Positions 1 through 5,939 of a DNA stretch of 6,317 bases are shown in pieces; the stretch's first letter is position 1; each line of letters opens with the position of its first letter. The position numbers and the translations under genes were made by a program. Origin of the DNA: an uncultured Bacilli bacterium. GTDB lineage: Bacteria; Bacillota_I; Bacilli_A; RF39; UBA660. The notes under the pieces were generated by a model. It saw nothing but the letters and a program-made list of their open reading frames with translations, was not told where the DNA came from and did not search any database. The DNA is taken from NCBI GenBank assembly GCA_947632255.1, contig CANROL010000070.1:1-6317 (forward strand). Reading direction: 5' to 3'.

Positions 1-701
1 GCATATTTAGCAATATCTTCTTCATAATCTTTTAAAATTTGTTCTTGCATAGATAATATCCCACTGAAATTTTTATTTTCAATATATTTTGCTACAATTT
101 TTGGCATACCACCCAAAATCATGTATTCCTTAAAATTTTGCATCATTACATCCATTTGAGTATTTGTTAATGGTTTTACTTCTTTCATACAAATATACAA
201 ATCTTCTATTTGTTCTTCTTTATAACCTTTTGCCCAAAGAAATTCTTCAAAATCCATAGAATACATAGTATAATCTTGTTTATTTCCAACACTATTTGAT
301 TCTATTTCACTATAATTAATTCCTAACATCGAACCAGAACAAATAACATCATATCTTCCATCAATATTAAAAGATTTTAAAGAAGTAGCACAATTAACGC
401 AATCTTGTAATTCGTCAAAGAATATCAAAGTTTCATTTGGTACAAATTTAAAACTATTATTTATAAGCGAAATATTGTTAATGATTGTATCAACATCAAA
501 TCCATTATCAAAAATTTTTTTATATTCAGTTTGCAACGAAAAATTTATTTCAACAAGATATTTATAGTTGTTTTTAGCAAAATTTTCAATGGCATCAGTT
601 TTGCCAATTTGTCTAGCTCCTTTTACAATAAGAGGCATTTTATCTTTGGAATTTTTCCATTCTATTAAAAATAAATCAATTTTTCTCTTAAGTCTTGGCA
701 T
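1..701 (-). CDS. AAA ATPase of the AAA_14/DUF4143 type, C-terminus outside window
   Basis: The visible part is 233 residues from the start codon, open to the window edge, so the C-terminal part is missing. A P-loop is seen at residues 27-35 (KGARQIGKT) and a Walker B at 92-100 (LIFFDELQD), followed by a sensor-like strand ending in CSGSMLG at 121-127. Next come DFEEFLWAKG at 150-159 and EYMILGGMPK at 192-201, the typical order of AAA_14 ATPases that carry a C-terminal DUF4143 domain. These proteins are common, often multicopy, in gut bacteria; their role is not established. The start is fixed by an RBS, AGAAGGTG at 708-715, six bases before ATG. The gene is monocistronic as far as can be seen, with its own promoter and four phased repeats upstream. 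Family assignment is firm; cellular function is unknown. Confidence 0.88.
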   Translation of the reverse strand, partial: MPRLKRKIDLFLIEWKNSKDKMPLIVKGARQIGKTDAIENFAKNNYKYLVEINFSLQTEYKKIFDNGFDVDTIINNISLINNSFKFVPNETLIFFDELQDCVNCATSLKSFNIDGRYDVICSGSMLGINYSEIESNSVGNKQDYTMYSMDFEEFLWAKGYKEEQIEDLYICMKEVKPLTNTQMDVMMQNFKEYMILGGMPKIVAKYIENKNFSGILSMQEQILKDYEEDIAKY

Positions 702-721
702 ATATGTCACCTTCTATATTA

Positions 722-750
722 ACTATATCACAAAATTCCTAGGTTTTCAA
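722..750 (-). promoter_or_regulatory. Promoter of the DUF4143-type ATPase gene
   Basis: On the minus strand a -35 box TTGAAA (745-750) is separated by 17 bases from a -10 box TATAGT (722-727). TGA directly precedes the -10 box, giving an extended -10. Transcription would start near 715, leaving a leader of only about 15 bases that consists of little more than the RBS. The fourth phased repeat (727-739) fills the spacer and touches the -10 box, so a protein bound there would compete with RNA polymerase. Confidence 0.7.
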
Positions 751-835
751 CCATTTTCATCACATTTTTCCAATCAAAATTAGATGTTTTATCACAAAAT
801 TCCAGTAATTTTTTCTATATTTATCACATTTTTCC
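727..835. repeat. Four ATCACA-WWW-TTCC motifs with an exact 32-bp period
   Basis: Copies start at 727, 759, 791 and 823, so all three intervals are 32 bp. The 13-bp core is ATCACAAAATTCC in copies 1 and 3 and ATCACATTTTTCC in copies 2 and 4, an alternating AAA/TTT pattern. The sequences between cores differ, so this is not a simple tandem duplication. A 32-bp spacing is about three helical turns and places all cores on the same DNA face. The array occupies the whole region upstream of the ATPase gene, and its gene-proximal copy overlaps the promoter. This looks like an operator array; the binding protein is unknown. Confidence 0.75.
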
Positions 836-850
836 AAATTATAATAAATT

Positions 851-880
851 AAAAACTGTTAAATAAATCTATAACAGCTT
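851..880 (-). terminator. Weak intrinsic terminator after the dUTPase operon
   Basis: Read on the minus strand, CTGTTA (877-872) pairs with TAACAG (861-856) around a 10-base loop. A G-U and an A-U pair extend the stem to eight, and five T residues follow (855-851). It starts about ten bases after the dUTPase stop codon. The stem is AT-rich and short, so termination may be partial. Confidence 0.5.
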
Positions 881-888
881 AATTTATA

Positions 889-1344
889 TTATTTATCAGT
901 TGAACCAAAGCCACCAGTTCTTATTCCCTCTGCTTCATCATCATCAACTGTTAAATATTTTTGAAATATAACTTGACCAATAACATCACCTTTTTTTACT
1001 TCAATATCATGATCCATAAAATTAAAATATTGAAAGTAAAAATGTCCATCATTAGATTCATTCCCATAATAATCTGAATCTACTACCCCAATACTATTGG
1101 CCATAACAAAACCTTTTTTAGGTCCACTGCTTCTATTAACTAGCATAAACCATTCATCATCACCACAGTAAGCTTTTAAACCAGTAGGAATTAAAGTTGG
1201 TTTAATTCCTGGTTTATAAGCTGGAATAATTGTATCTTCTGCCGCTTCTACATCATATCCAGCAGCATTTTTTGTTTTTCTAACAGGTATATGAATATCC
1301 TTATCTTCCCATCCTTTAGCAATTTCAAATCCTCTTACTCGCAT
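889..1344 (-). CDS. dut: Trimeric dUTPase (dUTP diphosphatase)
   Basis: The enzyme hydrolyses dUTP to dUMP and pyrophosphate, keeping uracil out of DNA and supplying dUMP for dTMP synthesis. All five motifs of the homotrimeric class are present in 151 residues: AGYD (28-31), NRSSGPKKG (70-78), GVVDSDYYG (86-94, with the catalytic Asp89), GDVIGQVIF (119-127), and the C-terminal lid RTGGFGST (142-149) that closes over the nucleotide. Length is normal for the family. Between motifs 3 and 4 there is an acidic/aromatic stretch, NESNDGHFYFQYFNF, slightly longer than in minimal dUTPases. It is the last gene of a three-gene operon, only six bases after the TPR gene; its weak RBS (AAAGAAG, 1354-1360) lies inside the end of that gene, suggesting translational coupling. 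Cellular and phage-type dUTPases cannot be told apart from this alone. Confidence 0.95.
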   Translation of the reverse strand: MRVRGFEIAKGWEDKDIHIPVRKTKNAAGYDVEAAEDTIIPAYKPGIKPTLIPTGLKAYCGDDEWFMLVNRSSGPKKGFVMANSIGVVDSDYYGNESNDGHFYFQYFNFMDHDIEVKKGDVIGQVIFQKYLTVDDDEAEGIRTGGFGSTDK

Positions 1345-1350
1345 AACTAA

Positions 1351-2244
1351 TTACTTCTTTCTCTTATTTTTAGTAGTTGCATCATGACTATTATTTAAAA
1401 CAAACTCTTCAAGCGCGGGCATTGTATTTGTTAAAAAATTATATTCATCAAAATACATTAATACTTCTGATGCACTTCCTTTTGAATAAAAACCATCTGG
1501 TACATTATCTCTTTTTATATTGTGTTTGAAATAACGAATAAAATTAGAATTAGCCTTATTAATCTTATCTAAATACATTTTAGCTTTAGTATCATTTCCC
1601 AATTTATAATACAATGCTAACAAAGGAAATAACATTTCTAATTGCTCTTCTGGAAAACTTTTATATAAATTTAAAATACTTTTTTCATCTTCTAAATAAG
1701 CATAAATAGCCATCAAAATATATCTAGCTCCCATGTTATCATTTTTATTTAATCTTAACATTTCTTGACATATTTCTTTGGCTAAAGTTAATTTACCAAT
1801 ACAAGCTAAAGTTTTAGCTTTTAAATATAATCCAGTCATATATGGTCTAGTTTCAAATATACCATAAAATTTACCAATATATTCTTTAGAAAAATATTTC
1901 TCTTTTTCCAATCTTTTTCTTTCGCTTTCTAATCCTTCACATAGTTTTTCTAACATTGCTTCAATTGTTTTTTCAAATTGTGCAAGAAACATAAAAGCAT
2001 CAAAACAATCCGGACATACTTCACAAGCTTTTTTTGCAAGTTTTATTGCTTGAGCTTCTGATTTAGCATTCTGAGCTTTATCTAATAATTCATAAGCATC
2101 ATCAAGTGGTGTATTTTCATATTCAATTTCCCCATTGTTAATTTTTTGCATAAACTCTTGTAGTTTTTTGTTTAATACTTCTTCGTCTTTTGAATCACAA
2201 TTTTCAAAAAATTCATTTAACATATTATTTAATTTATTATCCAT
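1351..2244 (-). CDS. TPR protein resembling the ST7 family
   Basis: This is a 297-residue all-helical protein without signal peptide or membrane segment. Residues 46-100 and 133-232 show TPR-like helical hairpins. The stretch FETRPYM (130-136), followed by LACIGKLTLAKEICQEMLRL and then NKNDNMGARY (166-175), is the pattern I associate with bacterial relatives of ST7 (suppression of tumorigenicity 7). In this family TPR helices mediate protein contacts, but no bacterial function is known to me. The N-terminus is acidic (residues 11-50), while the C-terminus ends in a short basic tail (KNKRKK). A strong RBS, GAGAGGAAG at 2252-2260, sets the start. It lies 32 bases after the coiled-coil gene and 6 bases before dut, so the three are almost certainly co-transcribed. 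It may be an adaptor for its neighbours; that is inference. Confidence 0.8.
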   Translation of the reverse strand: MDNKLNNMLNEFFENCDSKDEEVLNKKLQEFMQKINNGEIEYENTPLDDAYELLDKAQNAKSEAQAIKLAKKACEVCPDCFDAFMFLAQFEKTIEAMLEKLCEGLESERKRLEKEKYFSKEYIGKFYGIFETRPYMTGLYLKAKTLACIGKLTLAKEICQEMLRLNKNDNMGARYILMAIYAYLEDEKSILNLYKSFPEEQLEMLFPLLALYYKLGNDTKAKMYLDKINKANSNFIRYFKHNIKRDNVPDGFYSKGSASEVLMYFDEYNFLTNTMPALEEFVLNNSHDATTKNKRKK

Positions 2245-2276
2245 TGAATTACTTCCTCTCTTTTAAATAAATTAAC

Positions 2277-3233
2277 TTAATTTTTACTCTCACCGGAGTT
2301 ATTTTGACCAAGGATTTTTACTCCTCCATTAGCTTCAACTGTTTTAGTAGCTAATTCTTTTAATTCAGCATAAGCTCTATCAGTTTTTTCTTGTAAAGTA
2401 GCATTTAAAGAACTTGCTTTAGTTAATTCTTCTTTTAAAGATTCAATTTTATCATTTTGTCTATCAATAGTATTTTGAAAATCTTTCTTTAATATTTCAA
2501 TTTCATATTTATGTTCTTTTTCCAAATCTTTTTTAGCATCACTTAAACCTTTTTCATATTCTTTATTTAATAAATTAGGAATATCTGCAACTTTACTTTC
2601 TAATTCTTTTAAATATTGAGCTTTTTCTTGAGCTTCTGCAAGTAATTTTTCAGTTTCTTCTTCTTTAGTTTTTAAAGCTAATTCCCGTGCTTTTTTTTCA
2701 TCTTCCCAAGTATTATTAATAATTTCTCTTTCCCTTTTAATTTTATAATTATATTCTTCTGTTTCTCTTTCTCTTTCAGTTTTTAAAGCTTTACTTTTTA
2801 AATCAAATTCTTTAGTTAAATCTTCAGTTTTTTGATTAAATTCATCTTCTATTTTTTTTAATTCAGCTTCAATTCTAAGAGTTTCATTTTTCTTTTTAAT
2901 TTCTAAGTTTTCAATAAAATCTTTTGCCGCATTAACAACTAAAGTTAAATTATTAAGTTCATTTTCTAAACCATATAAATTTTTTAATTTTTCTTCTTCT
3001 TCCGTGATAGCTAATTCTAAATCTTTAAACTTATTATTTAATTCTACTGAAAAAATATTTTGTTCAACATTTTTCTTAGTTTCATTAACAGCCGTTTCTA
3101 CCTTTTTAGCTTTAGCTTCTTCAACCGGATTTGATTTCATTTTAGCACTATTTTTTTCTCTTAAAAGTGCTTCATTTAAAGCATCCAATATCTCCTGTTT
3201 CGTATTTTTTAAAGTAATCTCATCTTTTTTCAT
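2277..3233 (-). CDS. Long coiled-coil protein, function unknown
   Basis: The 318-residue product is extremely rich in Lys, Glu and Leu and has no cysteine, signal peptide or membrane segment. A short N-terminal helical motif (LKNTKQEILDALNEAL, 8-23) is followed by a Lys-rich linker (about 28-57). A near-continuous coiled coil then runs from about 62 to 285, with a probable kink around VADIPN (215-220). The end, DRAYAELKELATKTVE (285-300) and then GGVKIL, is less repetitive and looks conserved rather than filler. I recognise this architecture from uncharacterised coiled-coil proteins in several phyla but know no function. The start is well supported: a perfect AGGAGGT (3239-3245) five bases before ATG. 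First gene of the operon with the TPR protein and dUTPase. A scaffold or filament-like role is plausible but unproven; resemblance to SMC or myosin would be composition only. Confidence 0.82.
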   Translation of the reverse strand: MKKDEITLKNTKQEILDALNEALLREKNSAKMKSNPVEEAKAKKVETAVNETKKNVEQNIFSVELNNKFKDLELAITEEEEKLKNLYGLENELNNLTLVVNAAKDFIENLEIKKKNETLRIEAELKKIEDEFNQKTEDLTKEFDLKSKALKTERERETEEYNYKIKREREIINNTWEDEKKARELALKTKEEETEKLLAEAQEKAQYLKELESKVADIPNLLNKEYEKGLSDAKKDLEKEHKYEIEILKKDFQNTIDRQNDKIESLKEELTKASSLNATLQEKTDRAYAELKELATKTVEANGGVKILGQNNSGESKN

Positions 3234-3263
3234 CTACTACCTCCTAAGATTAAATCTACTTTG

Positions 3264-3292
3264 ATTATACAATAAAATTATTATAATTACTA
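3264..3292 (-). promoter_or_regulatory. Possible promoter of the coiled-coil/TPR/dut operon
   Basis: A perfect -10 box TATAAT lies at 3264-3269 on the minus strand, about 30 bases before the start codon. At the 17-base spacing the -35 position (3287-3292) reads TAGTAA, which is poor. The spacer contains a 13-bp dyad (AATTAT-T-ATAATT, 3276-3288). In such AT-rich DNA both could be chance, but no better promoter is visible for this operon. Confidence 0.4.
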
Positions 3293-3295
3293 TTA

Positions 3296-3367
3296 TTATA
3301 TAAAAAATTCTTCATTTCTTTTAATATTTTCCTTTAATTTTAATTCATATAACTTACAATCTACCAT
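3296..3367 (-). CDS. Putative 23-residue micro-protein
   Basis: ATG at 3365-3367 opens a 23-codon frame ending in TAA at 3296-3298. The peptide starts MVDCKLYELKLKENIK and ends RNEEFFI: charged, probably one amphipathic helix, with no membrane segment. The main support is an RBS, AGGAGT (3372-3377), at the right distance (four bases), as good as those of the real genes here. It follows the stop of the 396-residue gene by 23 bases on the same strand and no terminator lies between, so it would share that transcript. Chance short ORFs are frequent in AT-rich DNA, so the coding status is uncertain. Confidence 0.4.
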   Translation of the reverse strand: MVDCKLYELKLKENIKRNEEFFI

Positions 3368-3390
3368 ATCTACTCCTATTTTAATTAATT

Positions 3391-4581
3391 TTATATTAAC
3401 TCAACTTTATCTAATGATTCCCATTTAATATATTTAAACATTTTATCTTCCAAATGAACAAATTCAGTTGGTTTAAATTCTTTAAAGTATCCTCCACATT
3501 GAATTGGTATTACATAATTTGGAACTATTCCTATTTCATCTTCACCATTAAATGCAGTTTTTAACAAATCAGCTTGATATATCCTTATTGGTATATTATT
3601 TTTATGAAGTATATTAAATATTTTAGCAATTTCACTTTTTCGTAGAATTATAGTTCCATCTAAAGATAAATAGTAACCATCTTCATCATAGCCAATATTC
3701 AAATTAACTCGAGCAAAAGAATGCCCACGAATTATTTCATATGGATGACCTCCAAATTTTTTATCATCATTGTACCAATTATTAAATTCTAAAGAACTGT
3801 CTTCATTAATCTTAGTTAAACCTTCATCTCTACCATCGGCATATTTTAAATATAATTCTTTATCTGCTAAATTACCTATTTCATAACCTACTGCCTCATA
3901 AGCTAATCTTACACATTCAAAATATTTTGCTGAAGTCATCTCTTTTATTCTTTTATTAGTTTTATCACTAGCGTTTTCTACAAAATAATTAATTTCATCT
4001 TGTGAAATTTCTTTTAAAAATTCATCTTTTATATCAGGATATATATTCCAGTAATCTTTTCTTTTTATAACGCCAAATCTATTTCTATAAGAAAAATTTT
4101 CATTAATATATGAATTATATGTACCATCTTCAAGTTTGTTTAAAACTTCTTTAGCTTTATCTTTTAAAAGTTCTAATATATCTTGCAAAGTATGATTTTC
4201 AAAATTATCTTCCATATCCATATCTGCATAGAGAACTACCTTAGAATTAATAGTCAACATTCGATATTTTTTATATTTACTAGAAGCTAGTTTATACCAG
4301 CATTCTTCATCAGGATAATCTTCATTAAAATATTCGACATAATCCTGATAGTTAACATTATCTTCTTCGTCAAATCCATAATGCTTTACATATTCTTCAA
4401 GTGTCCCTCTTGGAACGCTAAAATATAATACCTTATATTCATCATCTCCAATAGGTTTAATCTTGTCTAATAAATCATATAAAATATTTATCTTTTCTTT
4501 CGCAATTTTATCATAGCTTTGGGGATTTAAATTGTGATTATCAAAAAACCTTATTAAAAAATCTAATTGTTGAGCAGTCAT
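3391..4581 (-). CDS. Conserved protein of unknown function (396 residues)
   Basis: I cannot name this protein. The N-terminal part (about 1-155) is acidic and helix-rich with many Tyr and Asp/Glu. The C-terminal part carries a distinctive order: KYFECVRLAYEAVGY (219-233), YLKYADGRDEGL (244-255), a Trp in EFNNWYND, then GGHPYEIIRG (277-286), a beta-rich stretch to about 311, a helix (SEIAKIFNILHKN), and IGIVPNY (350-356). I recall the same ADGR-EG / GGHP-EI-RG pattern in uncharacterised proteins of diverse bacteria, so this is a real family rather than an orphan. His279 and the surrounding Gly, Glu and Arg could form an active or binding site, but no reaction is known. It has no signal peptide or membrane segment. 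Strong RBS AGGAGGT (4589-4595), seven bases before ATG. Own promoter; the micro-ORF follows it. Confidence 0.82.
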   Translation of the reverse strand: MTAQQLDFLIRFFDNHNLNPQSYDKIAKEKINILYDLLDKIKPIGDDEYKVLYFSVPRGTLEEYVKHYGFDEEDNVNYQDYVEYFNEDYPDEECWYKLASSKYKKYRMLTINSKVVLYADMDMEDNFENHTLQDILELLKDKAKEVLNKLEDGTYNSYINENFSYRNRFGVIKRKDYWNIYPDIKDEFLKEISQDEINYFVENASDKTNKRIKEMTSAKYFECVRLAYEAVGYEIGNLADKELYLKYADGRDEGLTKINEDSSLEFNNWYNDDKKFGGHPYEIIRGHSFARVNLNIGYDEDGYYLSLDGTIILRKSEIAKIFNILHKNNIPIRIYQADLLKTAFNGEDEIGIVPNYVIPIQCGGYFKEFKPTEFVHLEDKMFKYIKWESLDKVELI

Positions 4582-4618
4582 AACCTTTACCTCCTAACTT
4601 ATACTTCTCTGCAAGACA

Positions 4619-4647
4619 AGTATATCATTTATAACTAAATGAAGCAA
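4619..4647 (-). promoter_or_regulatory. Extended -10 promoter of the 396-residue protein gene
   Basis: On the minus strand, -35 TTGCTT (4642-4647) is 17 bases from -10 TATACT (4619-4624). TGA immediately upstream of the -10 box gives an extended -10. A start near 4612 would leave a leader of about 30 bases containing the RBS. It lies just after the terminator of the LysM gene, the expected place for a new transcription unit. Confidence 0.68.
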
Positions 4648-4671
4648 GGGGCGAACATTACCTGAAATTTC

Positions 4672-4701
4672 AAAAAAAATAACTTATATTTCAAAGTTAT
4701 T
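4672..4701 (-). terminator. Intrinsic terminator after the amidase-LysM remnant
   Basis: On the minus strand AATAACTT (4701-4694) pairs perfectly with AAGTTATT (4685-4678) around an 8-base loop and runs into eight T residues (4679-4672). It begins one base after the TAA stop. The preceding A-run can pair with the T-run, which lengthens the stem and may make it work on both strands. Confidence 0.75.
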
Positions 4702-5655
4702 TTAAACATATAGACTCATACCTATTGAAAGAATATTACTTCCTAAATTATTTAGTCTTTTTATTTCATCAACAGTAGTATTATAAAGTCTTGCTATACT
4801 ATATAAAGTATCACCTGGTTTTACTATATGTATTCGATTAGATGATGATCCATTATTAGTGGGTATTATTAGAACTTCACCAATAGTTAATAAGTTAGAA
4901 GTTTTATTATTAGCCCCTTTTAAAGCATCAACTGTAATACCAAATTTTTTAGCAATACTATATAGAGAATCACCGGATTTTACTACATATGTATTAGCTC
5001 CTGTTGCTTCACTTGGTACTACCCGAAGACGTTGACCAATACTTAAAGAATTACTTGTTAAATTATTTAAAGCCTTTAATTCATTAACGGTCATACCATA
5101 TAATCCTGCAATTTTATATAAAGTATCACCGGATTTTACAATATATATTGTTTCCCCATCTATTATGTCATCTTCTTCATTATCTGGGATAATTAATGTT
5201 TGACCTATAGTTAAATTATTACTACTTAAATTATTTGCAGATTTTAACTTATCCACACTTATACCATAAGTTCTAGCTATACTATATAAAGTATCACCTT
5301 TTTTAACAGTATAAAAATTACTATCACTATCTTTAGGAGGTATATAAGGTACTCCTATATAAGAAGCAAGAGCTCTGACTACTGCCTCGGCTAAACCTTG
5401 CCAATTATTCTTTATTTGGTCAACATCATCACCGGTTGAATCCGCAAAACCATATTCTACGATTATTGATTCATTATTCGGGGTATTCCTAAGCATATAA
5501 TAATAATCTTTACTTGAATCACTAGGAAGTCTTCTATGATAATATTTACGTACATTTTGACCTGATTTAATAAATTCATTAGCTATTTTACTAGATAAAT
5601 TATCACTATTACGTAAAGCATAAATTATTTCAGCACCATCACCACCTGGCGATAG
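4702..5655 (-). pseudogene. 5'-truncated N-acetylmuramoyl-L-alanine amidase with four LysM repeats
   Basis: The frame is open for 317 residues from a TGA at 5656-5658. Upstream of that codon only non-homologous sequence is found. The first residues (GGDGAEIIYALRNSD, then GQNVRKYYHRRLPSDSSKDYYYMLRNTPN and VEYGFADS) are the C-terminal half of an Amidase_3 wall hydrolase that cleaves the MurNAc-L-Ala bond. Family knowledge says all three zinc ligands lie in the N-terminal half, which is absent; only the second catalytic Glu (VEYGF) remains. Four LysM peptidoglycan-binding modules follow, beginning YTVKKGDTLYSIA, YIVKSGDTLYKIA, YVVKSGDSLYSIA and HIVKPGDTLYSIA, at about 5316-5185, 5148-5014, 4992-4861 and 4833-4705. 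There is no signal peptide and no RBS-preceded start at the break; the internal ATG at 5494-5496 falls inside the amidase fold. No internal stops have accumulated, so the truncation looks recent, or the missing half is elsewhere. Confidence 0.82.
4705..5316 (-). repeat. Four LysM-coding repeats
   Basis: Four copies of a roughly 130-base unit encode the LysM modules, spaced about 160-170 bp apart by Ser/Asn/Asp-rich linkers. Each contains the conserved V-K-x-GD-(T/S)-LY-x-IA start and an (L/N)N..S(N)-L-(T/S)-IG end. Nucleotide identity is high in the GDTLYSIA segment, so recombination between copies could change the module number. Confidence 0.8.
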
Positions 5656-5939
5656 TCAATGTGTAACATTTTAATTCAATTTCAACTTAGGCAAATTGTC
5701 CATTAATTAATTAATATTATTATTTTATATAAGTCGGTTCCAAATTATAACCAGCTGATTCTTATACATGTTTAATTTAAATATGTTTGAAAAGATATTA
5801 CTATCAACCGTAATATAACTTCAAATATTTTAGTATTTTACTGTATAAAACAATAAGTATTATTCAACTTTTTTCTCAATATATTTTATGAATTTCTGCA
5901 GAATTCTCTGCAGAGCTCTGCAGAATTCTCTGCAGAATA
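5656..5939. other. Gene-free stretch between the amidase remnant and the ATP-binding protein gene
   Basis: No ORF with an RBS is seen on either strand in these 284 bases. The left end (about 5653-5702, beginning TAGTCAATGTGTAACATTTT) replaces the expected 5' part of the amidase gene and has the look of an insertion-element end, though no transposase is present. Then come a short TTAA-repeat (5702-5716), featureless AT-rich DNA, and at the right end the TCTGCAGA array. No matching inverted copy of the 5653-5702 sequence is found within the stretch. Confidence 0.55.
5894..5937. repeat. 44-bp inverted repeat of four TCTGCAGA palindromes
   Basis: CTGCAG occurs at 5896, 5908, 5918 and 5930, with a symmetric 12-10-12 spacing. 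The centre is a perfect 18-bp palindrome, TCTGCAGAGCTCTGCAGA (5907-5924). Outside it, 4-base mismatched blocks (ATTC on both sides) are flanked by TTCTGCAGA (5894-5902) pairing with TCTGCAGAA (5929-5937). The same array can be read as a 20-bp direct repeat (5895-5914 and 5917-5936). In minus-strand RNA the mismatched blocks become GAAU/GAAU with G-U closing pairs, so this strand folds best. It begins three bases after the stop codon of the minus-strand gene to its right. There is no T-run after it, so it is not a standard terminator. Confidence 0.85.

Noticed and set aside
568..783. Plus-strand 71-codon ORF
   Set aside because: It lies antisense over the ATPase N-terminus (including its P-loop) and its promoter and repeats, with no RBS and Phe/Leu/Ser-rich shadow composition.
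727..835. CRISPR-like array at the 32-bp repeats
   Set aside because: The conserved core is only 13 bp with about 19-bp intervals, far too short for repeats and spacers, and no cas gene is near.
3004..3264. Plus-strand 86-codon ORF with a membrane-like look
   Set aside because: It is the complement of the Lys/Glu-rich coiled-coil gene; the hydrophobic Phe/Leu/Ser composition is a by-product of the AT-rich antisense strand.
4702..5496. A complete 264-residue LysM protein starting at the ATG at 5494-5496
   Set aside because: Amidase_3 homology continues in frame for some 50 residues upstream of that ATG, and no RBS precedes it.
5656..5673. Reading the TGA upstream of the amidase fragment as Trp (mycoplasma code)
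   Set aside because: After TGA only four codons (H T V N) precede a TAA and they do not match amidase sequence; all other genes use TGG for Trp.
5653..5939. A complete small insertion sequence or MITE between the amidase remnant and the ATP-binding gene
   Set aside because: No inverted copy of the 5653-5702 end is seen near 5939 and no target duplication is recognisable; the TCTGCAGA array does not match it.
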